A stretch of 5,373 nucleotides of DNA from an uncultured Clostridia bacterium (GCA_937934775.1 CALGYL010000264.1:1-5373); one strand, 5' to 3'. Shown: positions 1 through 5,373, counted from the stretch's first letter. Program-made: numbers and translations. The notes: a model not told the origin generated them from the sequence alone.

Positions 1-1
1 G

Positions 2-1036
2 GCGCGGCGGATGGATCTGTTCACGCAGTTCGCGATGGCGGCAGCGCAGCAGGCGGTGGCGGACAGCGGCATTCTGGGTCAGGTTTCCCCGGAGCGGCTT
101 GGCGTCTACGTGGGCAGCGGCATCGGCGGCATGCACACCTTTGTCCAGGAGACGGAAAAGCTTCTGACCCGCGGCCCGGGCCGCGTTTCGCCGCTGTACA
201 TCCCGATGATGATCGGCAACATCGCCGCCGGCAACATCGCCATCAAATACAACGCGCAGGGGCCGTCGCTTCCGGTGGTCACCGCCTGCGCAACCTCCAC
301 CAACTCGATTGGCGAGGCATACCGCGCCATCAAGCACGGCTACGCCGACGCCATCATTGCGGGCGGCTCGGAGGCCACCGTCGAGCCGCTGGGCGTCGCG
401 GGCTTCATCAGCTGCAAGGCGCTGTGCGAAACCGACGACCCGGAGCGCGCGTCGCTGCCCTTTGACAAGCGCAGAACCGGCTTTGTGATGGGCGAGGGCG
501 CGGGCATCGTGGTATTGGAGACTTACGAAGGCGCGAAGGCCCGCGGCGCGAAGATTCTGGGCGAAATCATTGGCTACGGAAATACCTGCGACGCTTATCA
601 CATCACCGCGCCCCATCCGGAGGCGGTCGGCGGGACGCGGGCCATCGAGCAGGCGCTGCGGGAGGCGGGCGGTATCGAAGGGCTTCTGTACATCAACGCC
701 CACGGAACCGGCACACCGCTTAACGACAAGCTGGAAACCCTGGCCATCAAAAATGCGCTGGGCGTTGAGGCGGCGCATGCCGCGCTCATCTCCTCCACCA
801 AGTCCATGACCGGTCATATGCTGGGCGCGGCGGGGGCGGTGGAACTGATCGCCTCCACGCTGGCTTTGAACGCGGGGGTCGTCCCGCCCACCATCCATCT
901 GGAACAACCCGACCCCGAATGCGACCTCGACTATGTGCCCAACGTTGCGCGTAGCGCGGACATCCGGATGGCGCTGTCGATTTCGCTGGGCTTTGGCGGC
1001 CACAACGGGGTTCTCGCCATCAGGAGGTGCGCATGA
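2..1036 (+). CDS. fabF: 3-oxoacyl-[acyl-carrier-protein] synthase II (KAS II), 5' partial
   Basis: This is the cytoplasmic elongating ketosynthase of type II fatty acid synthesis. It condenses malonyl-ACP with an acyl-ACP, releasing CO2. The frame is open to the left edge. The ATG at 11 is internal, since it encodes the Met of the family's conserved A-R-R-M-D segment; by comparison with E. coli FabF (413 aa) roughly 65-70 N-terminal residues are missing. Numbering from that Met, the nucleophile is Cys93 in TACATS (codon 287-289). The catalytic histidines are His231 in NAHGTGTP (701-703) and His269 in KSMTGHMLGAAG (815-817), with Lys264 in SSTKS. The NAHGT motif and the C-terminal GFGGHN favour FabF over FabB. 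All catalytic residues are present, so the enzyme should be active. The stop overlaps the accB start as ATGA (1033-1036), suggesting translational coupling. Confidence 0.97.
   Translation, partial: ARRMDLFTQFAMAAAQQAVADSGILGQVSPERLGVYVGSGIGGMHTFVQETEKLLTRGPGRVSPLYIPMMIGNIAAGNIAIKYNAQGPSLPVVTACATSTNSIGEAYRAIKHGYADAIIAGGSEATVEPLGVAGFISCKALCETDDPERASLPFDKRRTGFVMGEGAGIVVLETYEGAKARGAKILGEIIGYGNTCDAYHITAPHPEAVGGTRAIEQALREAGGIEGLLYINAHGTGTPLNDKLETLAIKNALGVEAAHAALISSTKSMTGHMLGAAGAVELIASTLALNAGVVPPTIHLEQPDPECDLDYVPNVARSADIRMALSISLGFGGHNGVLAIRRCA
1022..1027 (+). promoter_or_regulatory. Shine-Dalgarno sequence that sets the accB start
   Basis: AGGAGG lies inside the last codons of fabF, five bases before the ATG at 1033. 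An in-frame GTG at 1027 would extend AccB by two residues, but it overlaps this site and so could not be served by it. The ATG at 1033 is therefore the preferred start. Confidence 0.85.
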
Positions 1037-1476
1037 ACGTCAGGCAGATTCGGGAACTGGCGCAGATTCTCAGGCAGAACGGCCTGAGCGCCATTGAGGT
1101 GACCGAGGGAGAATACCACGTTAAGCTGGAATGCGCCGCCCCGAATGCGCCGATTGTTCCGGTCGCGTCGGTGCCGGTGATGCTTACCCAACCTGCGGAG
1201 CCGGTTGAGAAGCCGCAGGATGTGGGTGTGGACTTTAACGACATCATTGAAGTCAAATCGCCGCTGGTGGGCGTGTTTTATGGCGCGCAGTCGCCTGACG
1301 CGGAAGCCTTCGTCAAGGTGGGTGACAAGGTCAAAAAAGGCGACGTGCTGTGCATTGTCGAGGCGATGAAGTTGATGAATGAGATTACCGCCACCCATGA
1401 CGGGGAAATAGTGGACATCTGCGTTTCGAACGGCGCGGTGGTCGAGTACGGCCAGACGCTGTTCAAGCTGTACTGA
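1033..1476 (+). CDS. accB: Biotin carboxyl carrier protein of acetyl-CoA carboxylase (BCCP)
   Basis: AccB carries the covalently bound biotin that shuttles CO2 from the biotin carboxylase (AccC) to the carboxyltransferase (AccD/AccA). The protein is 147 aa. Residues 1-33 form the N-terminal region typical of BCCP. Residues about 34-68 are a linker rich in Ala, Pro and Val, and about 71-147 are the biotinyl domain. The biotin attachment site is Lys113 in EAMKLMNE (codon 1369-1371). The segment SPDAEAF (about 87-93) matches the thumb loop that marks the acetyl-CoA carboxylase type of biotinyl domain, and it is preceded by SPLVGVFY. Biotin would be added by a BirA-type ligase encoded elsewhere. 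The start overlaps the fabF stop by four bases; fabZ follows after eight bases. Confidence 0.97.
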   Translation: MNVRQIRELAQILRQNGLSAIEVTEGEYHVKLECAAPNAPIVPVASVPVMLTQPAEPVEKPQDVGVDFNDIIEVKSPLVGVFYGAQSPDAEAFVKVGDKVKKGDVLCIVEAMKLMNEITATHDGEIVDICVSNGAVVEYGQTLFKLY

Positions 1477-1484
1477 GGTACGCC

Positions 1485-1895
1485 ATGAATCGACAGGAAA
1501 TTGAAAAAGTTCTGCCGCATCGCGGCAAAATGCTGCTGGTGGACGAGGCGTTTCTGGACGAGTCCGGGGCGGCATGCGGAAAATACCAGGTACGCGGCGA
1601 CGAGTGGTTTTTAGACGGCCACTTTCCTGGCAATCCGGTGGTGCCGGGTGTGGTATTGTGCGAGTTGATCGCGCAGGCTTCCTGCATCCTTTTCGGAGAT
1701 GCCATCGGCTCCGGTACGCCTATGTACGCGGGCATCGACAAGACCCGCTTCCGCCGCGTGGTCAAGCCCGGCGACCTGGTGGAAACCCGGTCGACCCTTT
1801 TACGCAGCAAGATGAACGTGTTCGTGGTCTCCGGCGAGGCGCGCGTGGGCGGCGAACTGTGCGCGTCCGGCGAATTCACGTTTATCGTGGCGTAG
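1485..1895 (+). CDS. fabZ: 3-hydroxyacyl-[acyl-carrier-protein] dehydratase
   Basis: FabZ removes water from (3R)-hydroxyacyl-ACP to give trans-2-enoyl-ACP, the third step of each elongation cycle. The 136-aa protein is a single hot-dog fold, slightly shorter than E. coli FabZ (151 aa). It opens with the family signature LPHRGKMLLVDE (10-21). The active-site pair is His46 in GHFPGNPVVPG and Glu60 in VLCELIAQAS, with the same 14-residue spacing as His54/Glu68 of E. coli. GAGG at 1475-1478, overlapping the accB stop, serves as Shine-Dalgarno six bases before the ATG. Whether this FabZ also isomerises the double bond for unsaturated fatty acids cannot be read from the sequence. The gene ends at a TAG and is followed by the only long non-coding gap in the window. 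Confidence 0.95.
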   Translation: MNRQEIEKVLPHRGKMLLVDEAFLDESGAACGKYQVRGDEWFLDGHFPGNPVVPGVVLCELIAQASCILFGDAIGSGTPMYAGIDKTRFRRVVKPGDLVETRSTLLRSKMNVFVVSGEARVGGELCASGEFTFIVA

Positions 1896-1932
1896 AAAAC
1901 CGGCCGCGTCTTTTCGCAACAATAGAAATTTG

Positions 1933-1971
1933 CGCGAGCCTGGATTTCCTTGAATTTCCGGACGGCTCGCG
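1933..1971 (+). repeat. Inverted repeat 1, 8-bp stem
   Basis: CGCGAGCC (1933-1940) is perfectly complementary to GGCTCGCG (1964-1971), around a 23-base AT-richer loop. The loop contains ATTTCC twice (1944-1949 and 1954-1959). There is no T-run after the right arm, so it is not a standard terminator. It could be an RNA hairpin or a protein-binding site; the role is unknown. Confidence 0.6.
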
Positions 1972-1988
1972 GTATGCTTTCGCTGCCA

Positions 1989-2017
1989 CGCTCCCGGCGC
2001 ATTGGCCTCCGGGAGCG
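1989..2017 (+). terminator. Inverted repeat 2, 9-bp GC-rich stem, possible weak terminator or attenuator
   Basis: CGCTCCCGG (1989-1997) pairs perfectly with CCGGGAGCG (2009-2017) across an 11-base loop, giving eight G-C pairs and one A-T pair. The bases after the stem are ATTTGAAAG, so the T-run is only three long. The stem is strong enough for an intrinsic terminator, but the tail is poor. Partial termination, RNA stabilisation or an mRNA processing boundary are all possible. Confidence 0.35.
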
Positions 2018-2019
2018 AT

Positions 2020-2047
2020 TTGAAAGTCCGAACGGCGCGGCAATACT
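2020..2047 (+). promoter_or_regulatory. Possible sigma-70/sigma-A-type promoter for accC-accD-accA-degV
   Basis: TTGAAA (2020-2025) matches the -35 consensus TTGACA at five of six positions. AATACT (2042-2047) matches the -10 consensus TATAAT at four of six, with a 16-base spacer. Transcription would begin near 2054, just inside the third inverted repeat and about 34 bases before accC. The placement after hairpin 2 and before accC is sensible, but matches of this quality also arise by chance. Confidence 0.3.
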
Positions 2048-2051
2048 CTGT

Positions 2052-2068
2052 GCATTCCGCAGGAATGC
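2052..2068 (+). promoter_or_regulatory. Inverted repeat 3, 7-bp hairpin just upstream of the accC ribosome binding site
   Basis: GCATTCC (2052-2058) pairs with GGAATGC (2062-2068) across the triloop GCA. The hairpin ends six bases before the AGGAGG of accC. It does not hide the Shine-Dalgarno itself, but it could affect ribosome access or mRNA 5'-end stability, or be a dyad operator. If the putative promoter at 2020-2047 is real, this hairpin lies at the very 5' end of that transcript. Confidence 0.5.
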
Positions 2069-2074
2069 CCTCTC

Positions 2075-2090
2075 AGGAGGATGAATCGTG
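2075..2090 (+). promoter_or_regulatory. accC Shine-Dalgarno and GTG start
   Basis: AGGAGG (2075-2080) is seven bases before GTG at 2088, which opens the conserved FPKILIANRGEIA N-terminus. An ATG at 2081 directly abuts the Shine-Dalgarno and is in another frame (it closes at 2260), so it is too close to be used. The GTG is therefore the start of accC. Confidence 0.85.
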
Positions 2091-3419
2091 TTTCCGAAAA
2101 TTCTGATCGCGAACCGGGGCGAAATCGCGGTGCGCGTGATCCGCGCCTGCAAGGAGATGGGCATCCTGACGGTTGCCGTCTTCTCCGAAGCAGACCGCGA
2201 CGCGCTGCACGTGTCGCTGGCCGACGAGAGCGTGTGCATCGGCCCGCCGCCCGCCCGTGACAGCTACCTGAATATGGACCGCATTCTGTCGGCCGCGCTG
2301 GTGACCGGCGCGAAAGCGATCCATCCCGGCTACGGCCTTTTGTCCGAAAACGCGGCATTCGCCAGCCGCTGCGAAGCGCAGCACATCAAGTTTATCGGCC
2401 CGTCGGCTGACACCATCCGCCGCATGGGCGACAAGGACGAGGCGCGCCGCACGATGCGGACCGCCGGTGTTCCGGTGGTGCCCGGCTGCGATCTGCTAAA
2501 GGACGCGCAGCAGGCTCGCCTTGAAGCAGAGCAGGCGGGACTTCCGGTCCTGATCAAGGCGCGGGCGGGCGGCGGCGGACGCGGCATCCGGCTGGTTCAG
2601 AAGATGGAAGATGTGGAGCGCGCGTTTCAGGCGGCGCAGGCGGAAGCCCGCGGCGCTTTTGGAGACGACGGCGTGTATCTGGAAAAGTACCTGACGGATG
2701 TCAAGCACATCGAGGTACAGGTGCTGGGCGATCAGGAGGGAAACGTGGTGTGTCTGGGCGAGCGGGATTGCTCCGTTCAGCGCAAGCACCAGAAACTGAT
2801 CGAAGAAAGCCCCGCGCCCACCGTATCCCCCGGCCTTCGGGAGGAACTGACCCGCGCGGCGACCAAGGCCGCGCAGGCTGTAGGCTACGAAGGGCTGGGC
2901 ACCATTGAATTTCTCCTGACCCGGTCCGGGCAGTTCTACTTCATGGAAATGAACACCCGCCTGCAAGTGGAACACCCGGTGACAGAGATGGTGTCCGGGT
3001 ACGATCTGGTGAAGTGGCAAATCCGCGTTGCGGCCGGCGTGCCGCTGCCCTTTTCTCAAAGCGATGTGCGGCTTCGCGGCCACGCCATCGAGTGCCGCAT
3101 CAACGCTGAGAATCCGACGGAAAACTTCCGGCCCTGCTGCGGTAAGATCGAACTTCTGCACATCCCCGGCGGACCGTGGGTTCGCTTCGACACGGCGCTG
3201 TATCAGGGCTATCAGATGCCGCCCTACTATGATTCCATGGTCGGAAAGCTGATCGTCTTTGCCGCCACGCGGCAGGAGGCGATCCGCAAGATGCGCGCCG
3301 CGCTGTGCGAGATGGTCATTGAGGGCATCGAACACACCGGGGAACTGCAACAGGACCTGATCTGCGAGGACGCCTTCGCCGACGGAAGCTATACCACATC
3401 TTTCTTGGAGGCCAGATAA
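2088..3419 (+). CDS. accC: Biotin carboxylase subunit of acetyl-CoA carboxylase
   Basis: AccC uses ATP and bicarbonate to carboxylate the biotin on AccB. The 443-aa length is close to E. coli AccC (449). The N-terminal biotin carboxylase domain begins with KILIANRGEIAVR and contains AIHPGYGLLSENA (77-89). The ATP-grasp domain has Lys116 (MGDK), Lys157, a Gly-rich loop GGGGRG (161-166), His207, Lys236 in QRKHQK, and Glu274. Metal and active-site residues follow in MEMNTRLQVEHPVTE: Glu287, Asn289, Arg291, Glu295. The C-terminal domain carries Arg337 in ECRINAENP and PPYYDSMVGKL (378-388). These correspond to the catalytic set of the E. coli enzyme. Small oddities are Arg159 beside the glycine loop and HTG (416-418) where many homologues have TN. 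The gene starts with GTG after the structured interval, and its TAA directly abuts the accD ATG. Confidence 0.97.
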   Translation: MFPKILIANRGEIAVRVIRACKEMGILTVAVFSEADRDALHVSLADESVCIGPPPARDSYLNMDRILSAALVTGAKAIHPGYGLLSENAAFASRCEAQHIKFIGPSADTIRRMGDKDEARRTMRTAGVPVVPGCDLLKDAQQARLEAEQAGLPVLIKARAGGGGRGIRLVQKMEDVERAFQAAQAEARGAFGDDGVYLEKYLTDVKHIEVQVLGDQEGNVVCLGERDCSVQRKHQKLIEESPAPTVSPGLREELTRAATKAAQAVGYEGLGTIEFLLTRSGQFYFMEMNTRLQVEHPVTEMVSGYDLVKWQIRVAAGVPLPFSQSDVRLRGHAIECRINAENPTENFRPCCGKIELLHIPGGPWVRFDTALYQGYQMPPYYDSMVGKLIVFAATRQEAIRKMRAALCEMVIEGIEHTGELQQDLICEDAFADGSYTTSFLEAR

Positions 3420-4256
3420 ATGCTGCCCAAATATCTCTTTGGCAAGCCAAAGAACTCGCTGGAAGGCGAGAACAAGACGGCTGGCGCGCTGAGCGAATGC
3501 CCCGGCTGCAAGAGCCGCGTTACGGCGGCCGAGATGGAAGAGTCGCTGGGCGTGTGCCGTCGCTGCGGCGCCCACACGCGGCTTTCCGCCCGCAGGCGCA
3601 TCGCCATCACCGTGGACCCGGGCAGCTTCGAGGAGATTGATCACTCGATCACCTCCACGAATCACCTGGGTTTTCCGGAGTATGACGAGAAGCTGGAGAA
3701 AGCCAAGGCGGCAAGCGGCGAAATGGAGGGTGTGGTGACGGGCACTGCGGCCATCGACGGCCAGCCCTTCGCGATTTTCGCTATGGACCCCAACTTCATG
3801 ATGGGTTCGATGGGCACCGCGCTGGGCGAGAAGGTGACACGGCTCTTCGAGATGGCCACGGAACGAAAGCTCCCGGTAATCGGCTTCACGCTGTCGGGTG
3901 GGGCCAGGGTGCAGGAAGGAATTCTCTCCCTGATGCAGATGGCCAAGACCTCCGGCGCGGTGGAGCGCCACAGCCGGGCGGGTCTTCTCTACATCGCGGT
4001 GCTGACCGATCCCACCACCGGTGGCGTGGACGCCAGCTTTGCGACGCTGGGGGACATCCTGATCGCCGAGCCCAAAGCGCTGATCGGCTTTGCCGGGCCC
4101 CGGGTGATCGAGCAAACCATCCGCCAGAAGCTGCCCGCGGGTTTCCAACGGGCCGAATTCCAGCTGGAAAAAGGCTTTGTCGACATCATCAGTGACCGGC
4201 GGGAGCTGAAAAGCCTGCTCTCCCGCCTGCTTTTGCTGCACCAGGGGGTGGCCTGA
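3420..4256 (+). CDS. accD: Acetyl-CoA carboxylase carboxyltransferase subunit beta
   Basis: AccD pairs with AccA as an alpha2-beta2 carboxyltransferase that moves the carboxyl group from biotin to acetyl-CoA. The protein is 278 aa, shorter at the C-terminus than E. coli AccD (304), as is common in Bacillota. The N-terminal four-cysteine zinc ribbon is intact: Cys27 and Cys30 (CPGC), Cys46 and Cys49 (CRRC), the same positions as in E. coli. The crotonase-like domain has SGGARVQEG (159-167), LTDPTTGGVDASFA (195-208) and FAGPRVIEQT (224-233), which form the acyl-CoA and oxyanion-hole region. GGAGG at 3407-3411 lies eight bases before the ATG, which follows the accC TAA with no gap. The TGA overlaps the accA ATG by one base. 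Confidence 0.97.
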   Translation: MLPKYLFGKPKNSLEGENKTAGALSECPGCKSRVTAAEMEESLGVCRRCGAHTRLSARRRIAITVDPGSFEEIDHSITSTNHLGFPEYDEKLEKAKAASGEMEGVVTGTAAIDGQPFAIFAMDPNFMMGSMGTALGEKVTRLFEMATERKLPVIGFTLSGGARVQEGILSLMQMAKTSGAVERHSRAGLLYIAVLTDPTTGGVDASFATLGDILIAEPKALIGFAGPRVIEQTIRQKLPAGFQRAEFQLEKGFVDIISDRRELKSLLSRLLLLHQGVA

Positions 4257-5032
4257 TGGAAGCATACAGCCGTGTACAGGCGGCCAGGGCCAAGGGCCGC
4301 CAGACCTCAATGGACTACATTCACGCGCTGTTTACCGATTTTGTGGAGTTGCACGGTGACCGTCGATTTGCCGATGACCGGGCGATTGTGGCGGGCATTG
4401 CACGGCTGAACGGCCGGGCGGTGACGGTAATCGGCATCGAAAAGGGGCGCGACACCCAGGAGCGGGTCAAGAGAAATTTCGGCTCCGCCCATCCGGAAGG
4501 GTATCATAAAGCCATCCGGCACTTTTTGCTGGCGGAGAAGTTTCAAAGGCCCGTGATCTGTTTTGTGGACACGGCGGGCGCTTACTGCGGCCTGGGCGCG
4601 GAAGAGCGTGGGCAGGGCCCGGCCATCGCCGAGAGCATCTCGACGCTGATGGGGCTCAAGGTGCCGGTGATTTCCGTAATCATCGGCGAGGGCGGCTCCG
4701 GCGGCGCGCTGGCGCTGGCCGCGGCCAATGAGGTGTGGATGCTGGAGAACGCCGTGTATTCGGTGATCTCGCCGGAGGGCGCGGCATCCATCATCTGGAA
4801 GGACGCAAAGCGCGTCAAGGAAGCCTGCGAGTGCCTGAAGCTGACCGCGCAGGATCTTCTGAAAATGGGCGTGGTGGAACGCGTGTTTGAAGAAGGAGAA
4901 AATGCTTCGCTCAACGAACGAATAAAGTGCGCGCTGTCGGATGCGGTGTCGAAATATGCGGCGATGGACGCCGAGGCGCTGGCCGATCAGCGGTACGGCA
5001 AATTCAGAATCATCGGAGGACAGGCGCTATGA
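4256..5032 (+). CDS. accA: Acetyl-CoA carboxylase carboxyltransferase subunit alpha
   Basis: AccA is the second half of the carboxyltransferase. The 258-aa protein lacks the roughly 60-residue N-terminal extension of E. coli AccA (319 aa), as in the streptococcal and clostridial short form. Visible motifs are ELHGDRRFADDRAIVAGIA (31-49), KGRDTQERVKRNFG (63-76), the substrate-binding segment DTAGAYCGLGAEERGQG (105-121), IGEGGSGGALA (143-153) and VISPEGAASI (170-179). DTAGAYCG replaces the common DTPGAYPG. The start is fixed by TGATG overlap with accD and an AGGGGG Shine-Dalgarno at 4243-4248. The stop overlaps the next gene as ATGA (5029-5032), so the downstream degV is probably translated by the same ribosomes. 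Confidence 0.97.
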   Translation: MEAYSRVQAARAKGRQTSMDYIHALFTDFVELHGDRRFADDRAIVAGIARLNGRAVTVIGIEKGRDTQERVKRNFGSAHPEGYHKAIRHFLLAEKFQRPVICFVDTAGAYCGLGAEERGQGPAIAESISTLMGLKVPVISVIIGEGGSGGALALAAANEVWMLENAVYSVISPEGAASIIWKDAKRVKEACECLKLTAQDLLKMGVVERVFEEGENASLNERIKCALSDAVSKYAAMDAEALADQRYGKFRIIGGQAL

Positions 5033-5373
5033 TCGCGATCGTGACAGACAGCTCGGCCCACCTGTTCAGGGAGGAAGCGGAGGCGCTTAATGTCACCGTG
5101 GTGCCGATGACCTATAGCCTGTCAGGGCAGCAGACGCTTTGGGAAAGCTATATGGAAAGCAACGGCGACTACGAGCACCTGGTGGACGCCAACATGGAGC
5201 GGCTTCGCACGTCCCAGGCTAGCTACGCGTCGTTTATGGGCGAGTTTCTGGAGATTCTGGAGTCCGGCGCGGATATCCTGTGCCTGACCATCTCCTCCCG
5301 CCTGAGCGGCACATTCGGCAACGCCAGCATGGCCGCGCGTGACCTGGCCCCCGAGCGCATTCAGGTGGTGGAC
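5029..5373 (+). CDS. DegV/FakB-type fatty-acid-binding protein, 3' partial
   Basis: An open frame of 115 codons runs off the right edge. DegV proteins are usually about 280-300 aa, so well over half is missing. The N-terminus reads IAIVTDSSA (2-10), then LNVTVVPMTY (20-29), TSQAS (61-65), and LTISSRLSGTF (86-96) before IQVVD (111-115). This is the order of the DegV fold. In the FakB branch, the Thr/Ser of the TSQ motif and the Ser of the SGT motif (here Thr61, Ser62, Ser93) contact the fatty-acid carboxylate. FakB presents fatty acids to the kinase FakA, which allows uptake of external or recycled fatty acids into phospholipid. The start overlaps the accA stop by four bases; GGAGGA at 5015-5020 is the Shine-Dalgarno. 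Family membership is secure, but fatty-acid kinase function is inferred from family and neighbours. Confidence 0.9.
   Translation, partial: MIAIVTDSSAHLFREEAEALNVTVVPMTYSLSGQQTLWESYMESNGDYEHLVDANMERLRTSQASYASFMGEFLEILESGADILCLTISSRLSGTFGNASMAARDLAPERIQVVD

Larger units (their letters stand above)
1896..2087 (+). other. 192-base non-coding interval between fabZ and accC, rich in inverted repeats
   Basis: No convincing gene lies here: frames crossing the interval are continuations of shadow frames of fabZ or accC, without family signatures. The left part is less GC-rich than the neighbouring genes. It contains three perfect inverted repeats (1933-1971, 1989-2017, 2052-2068), a possible promoter (2020-2047) and the accC Shine-Dalgarno (2075-2080). 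All other junctions in the window range from a four-base overlap to an eight-base gap, so this interval probably has a regulatory role. I did not recognise a known riboswitch, T-box or FapR/FabT operator in it. Confidence 0.8.

Noticed and set aside
11..13. ATG at 11 as the start of fabF
   Set aside because: The frame is open to the window edge and the residues before and after this Met match an internal conserved segment of FabF, so the true start lies upstream.
1027..1029. GTG at 1027 as the accB start
   Set aside because: It overlaps the Shine-Dalgarno AGGAGG (1022-1027); the ATG at 1033 has proper spacing.
1895..1915. GAAAA...TTTTC pairing just after the fabZ stop as a terminator
   Set aside because: The stem is only five bases, mostly A-T, with an 11-base loop and no GC-rich core, so it is too weak.
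1896..2087. FapR or FabT operator, T-box or riboswitch in the interval
   Set aside because: I could not match the known FapR or FabT palindromes or a conserved riboswitch core; only simple hairpins are visible.
1463..2239. Minus-strand open frame of about 258 codons covering fabZ and the interval
   Set aside because: It lies antisense to fabZ and accC and its translation is low-complexity without motifs. It crosses the inverted repeats with no sign of a coding signal.
2081..2260. Small ORF starting at the ATG right after the accC Shine-Dalgarno
   Set aside because: There is no spacing between Shine-Dalgarno and ATG, the frame overlaps accC entirely, and the product has no recognisable feature.
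3420..4256. AccD as C-terminally truncated
   Set aside because: It is shorter than E. coli AccD, but all catalytic segments and the zinc ribbon are present, and short tails are normal in Bacillota.
2496..4310. Long minus-strand open frame of about 604 codons across accC, accD and accA
   Set aside because: It is opposite to three well-supported genes with intact family motifs. Long antisense frames are expected in GC-rich coding DNA, and its translation is rich in His, Gln, Arg and Leu without a family signature.
4256..5032. AccA as N-terminally truncated
   Set aside because: The roughly 60-residue N-terminal extension of E. coli AccA is absent in the normal short form of Streptococcus and Clostridia, and the start is fixed by overlap with accD.

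Overview
This window is a fatty-acid synthesis gene cluster, all on the plus strand. The order is fabF (5' truncated by the window), accB, fabZ, accC, accD, accA, then the start of a DegV-family gene (3' truncated by the window). The order fabF-accB-fabZ-accC-accD-accA is a known arrangement in Bacillota (Firmicutes), in Clostridia and in lactic acid bacteria such as Streptococcus. The short AccA (no long N-terminal extension) and short AccD (no long C-terminal tail) fit that group. The sequence is clearly GC-rich (about 60% or more by eye, with strong G/C preference at third codon positions). I therefore infer a high-GC member of the Clostridia or a relative, but cannot name a genus.

Layout: positions 2-1036 hold the ketosynthase FabF; 1033-1476 the biotin carrier AccB; 1485-1895 the dehydratase FabZ. 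A 192-base non-coding interval follows (1896-2087). It is the only real gap in the window and contains three perfect inverted repeats plus a possible promoter. Positions 2088-3419 hold biotin carboxylase AccC, 3420-4256 the carboxyltransferase beta subunit AccD, 4256-5032 the alpha subunit AccA, and 5029-5373 the first 115 codons of a DegV/FakB-type fatty-acid-binding protein.

Function: AccB, AccC, AccD and AccA together form a complete four-subunit acetyl-CoA carboxylase that makes malonyl-CoA. FabF uses malonyl-ACP to elongate the acyl chain, and FabZ dehydrates the 3-hydroxyacyl-ACP made in each cycle. The other expected type II synthase genes (fabK or fabI, fabD, fabG, acpP, fabH) are not in the window and would most likely lie upstream of fabF. 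The last gene may extend the theme from synthesis to handling of free fatty acids, because DegV proteins of the FakB type bind fatty acids for phosphorylation by FakA.

Apart from the 192-base interval, genes overlap by 1-4 bases, abut, or are separated by 8 bases, and each has a clear Shine-Dalgarno sequence. This suggests tight co-expression and translational coupling. Nothing in the window looks mobile, and no RNA gene or CRISPR array was seen. The core is ordinary housekeeping metabolism. The two points worth a second look are the structured interval between fabZ and accC and the degV gene coupled to accA.
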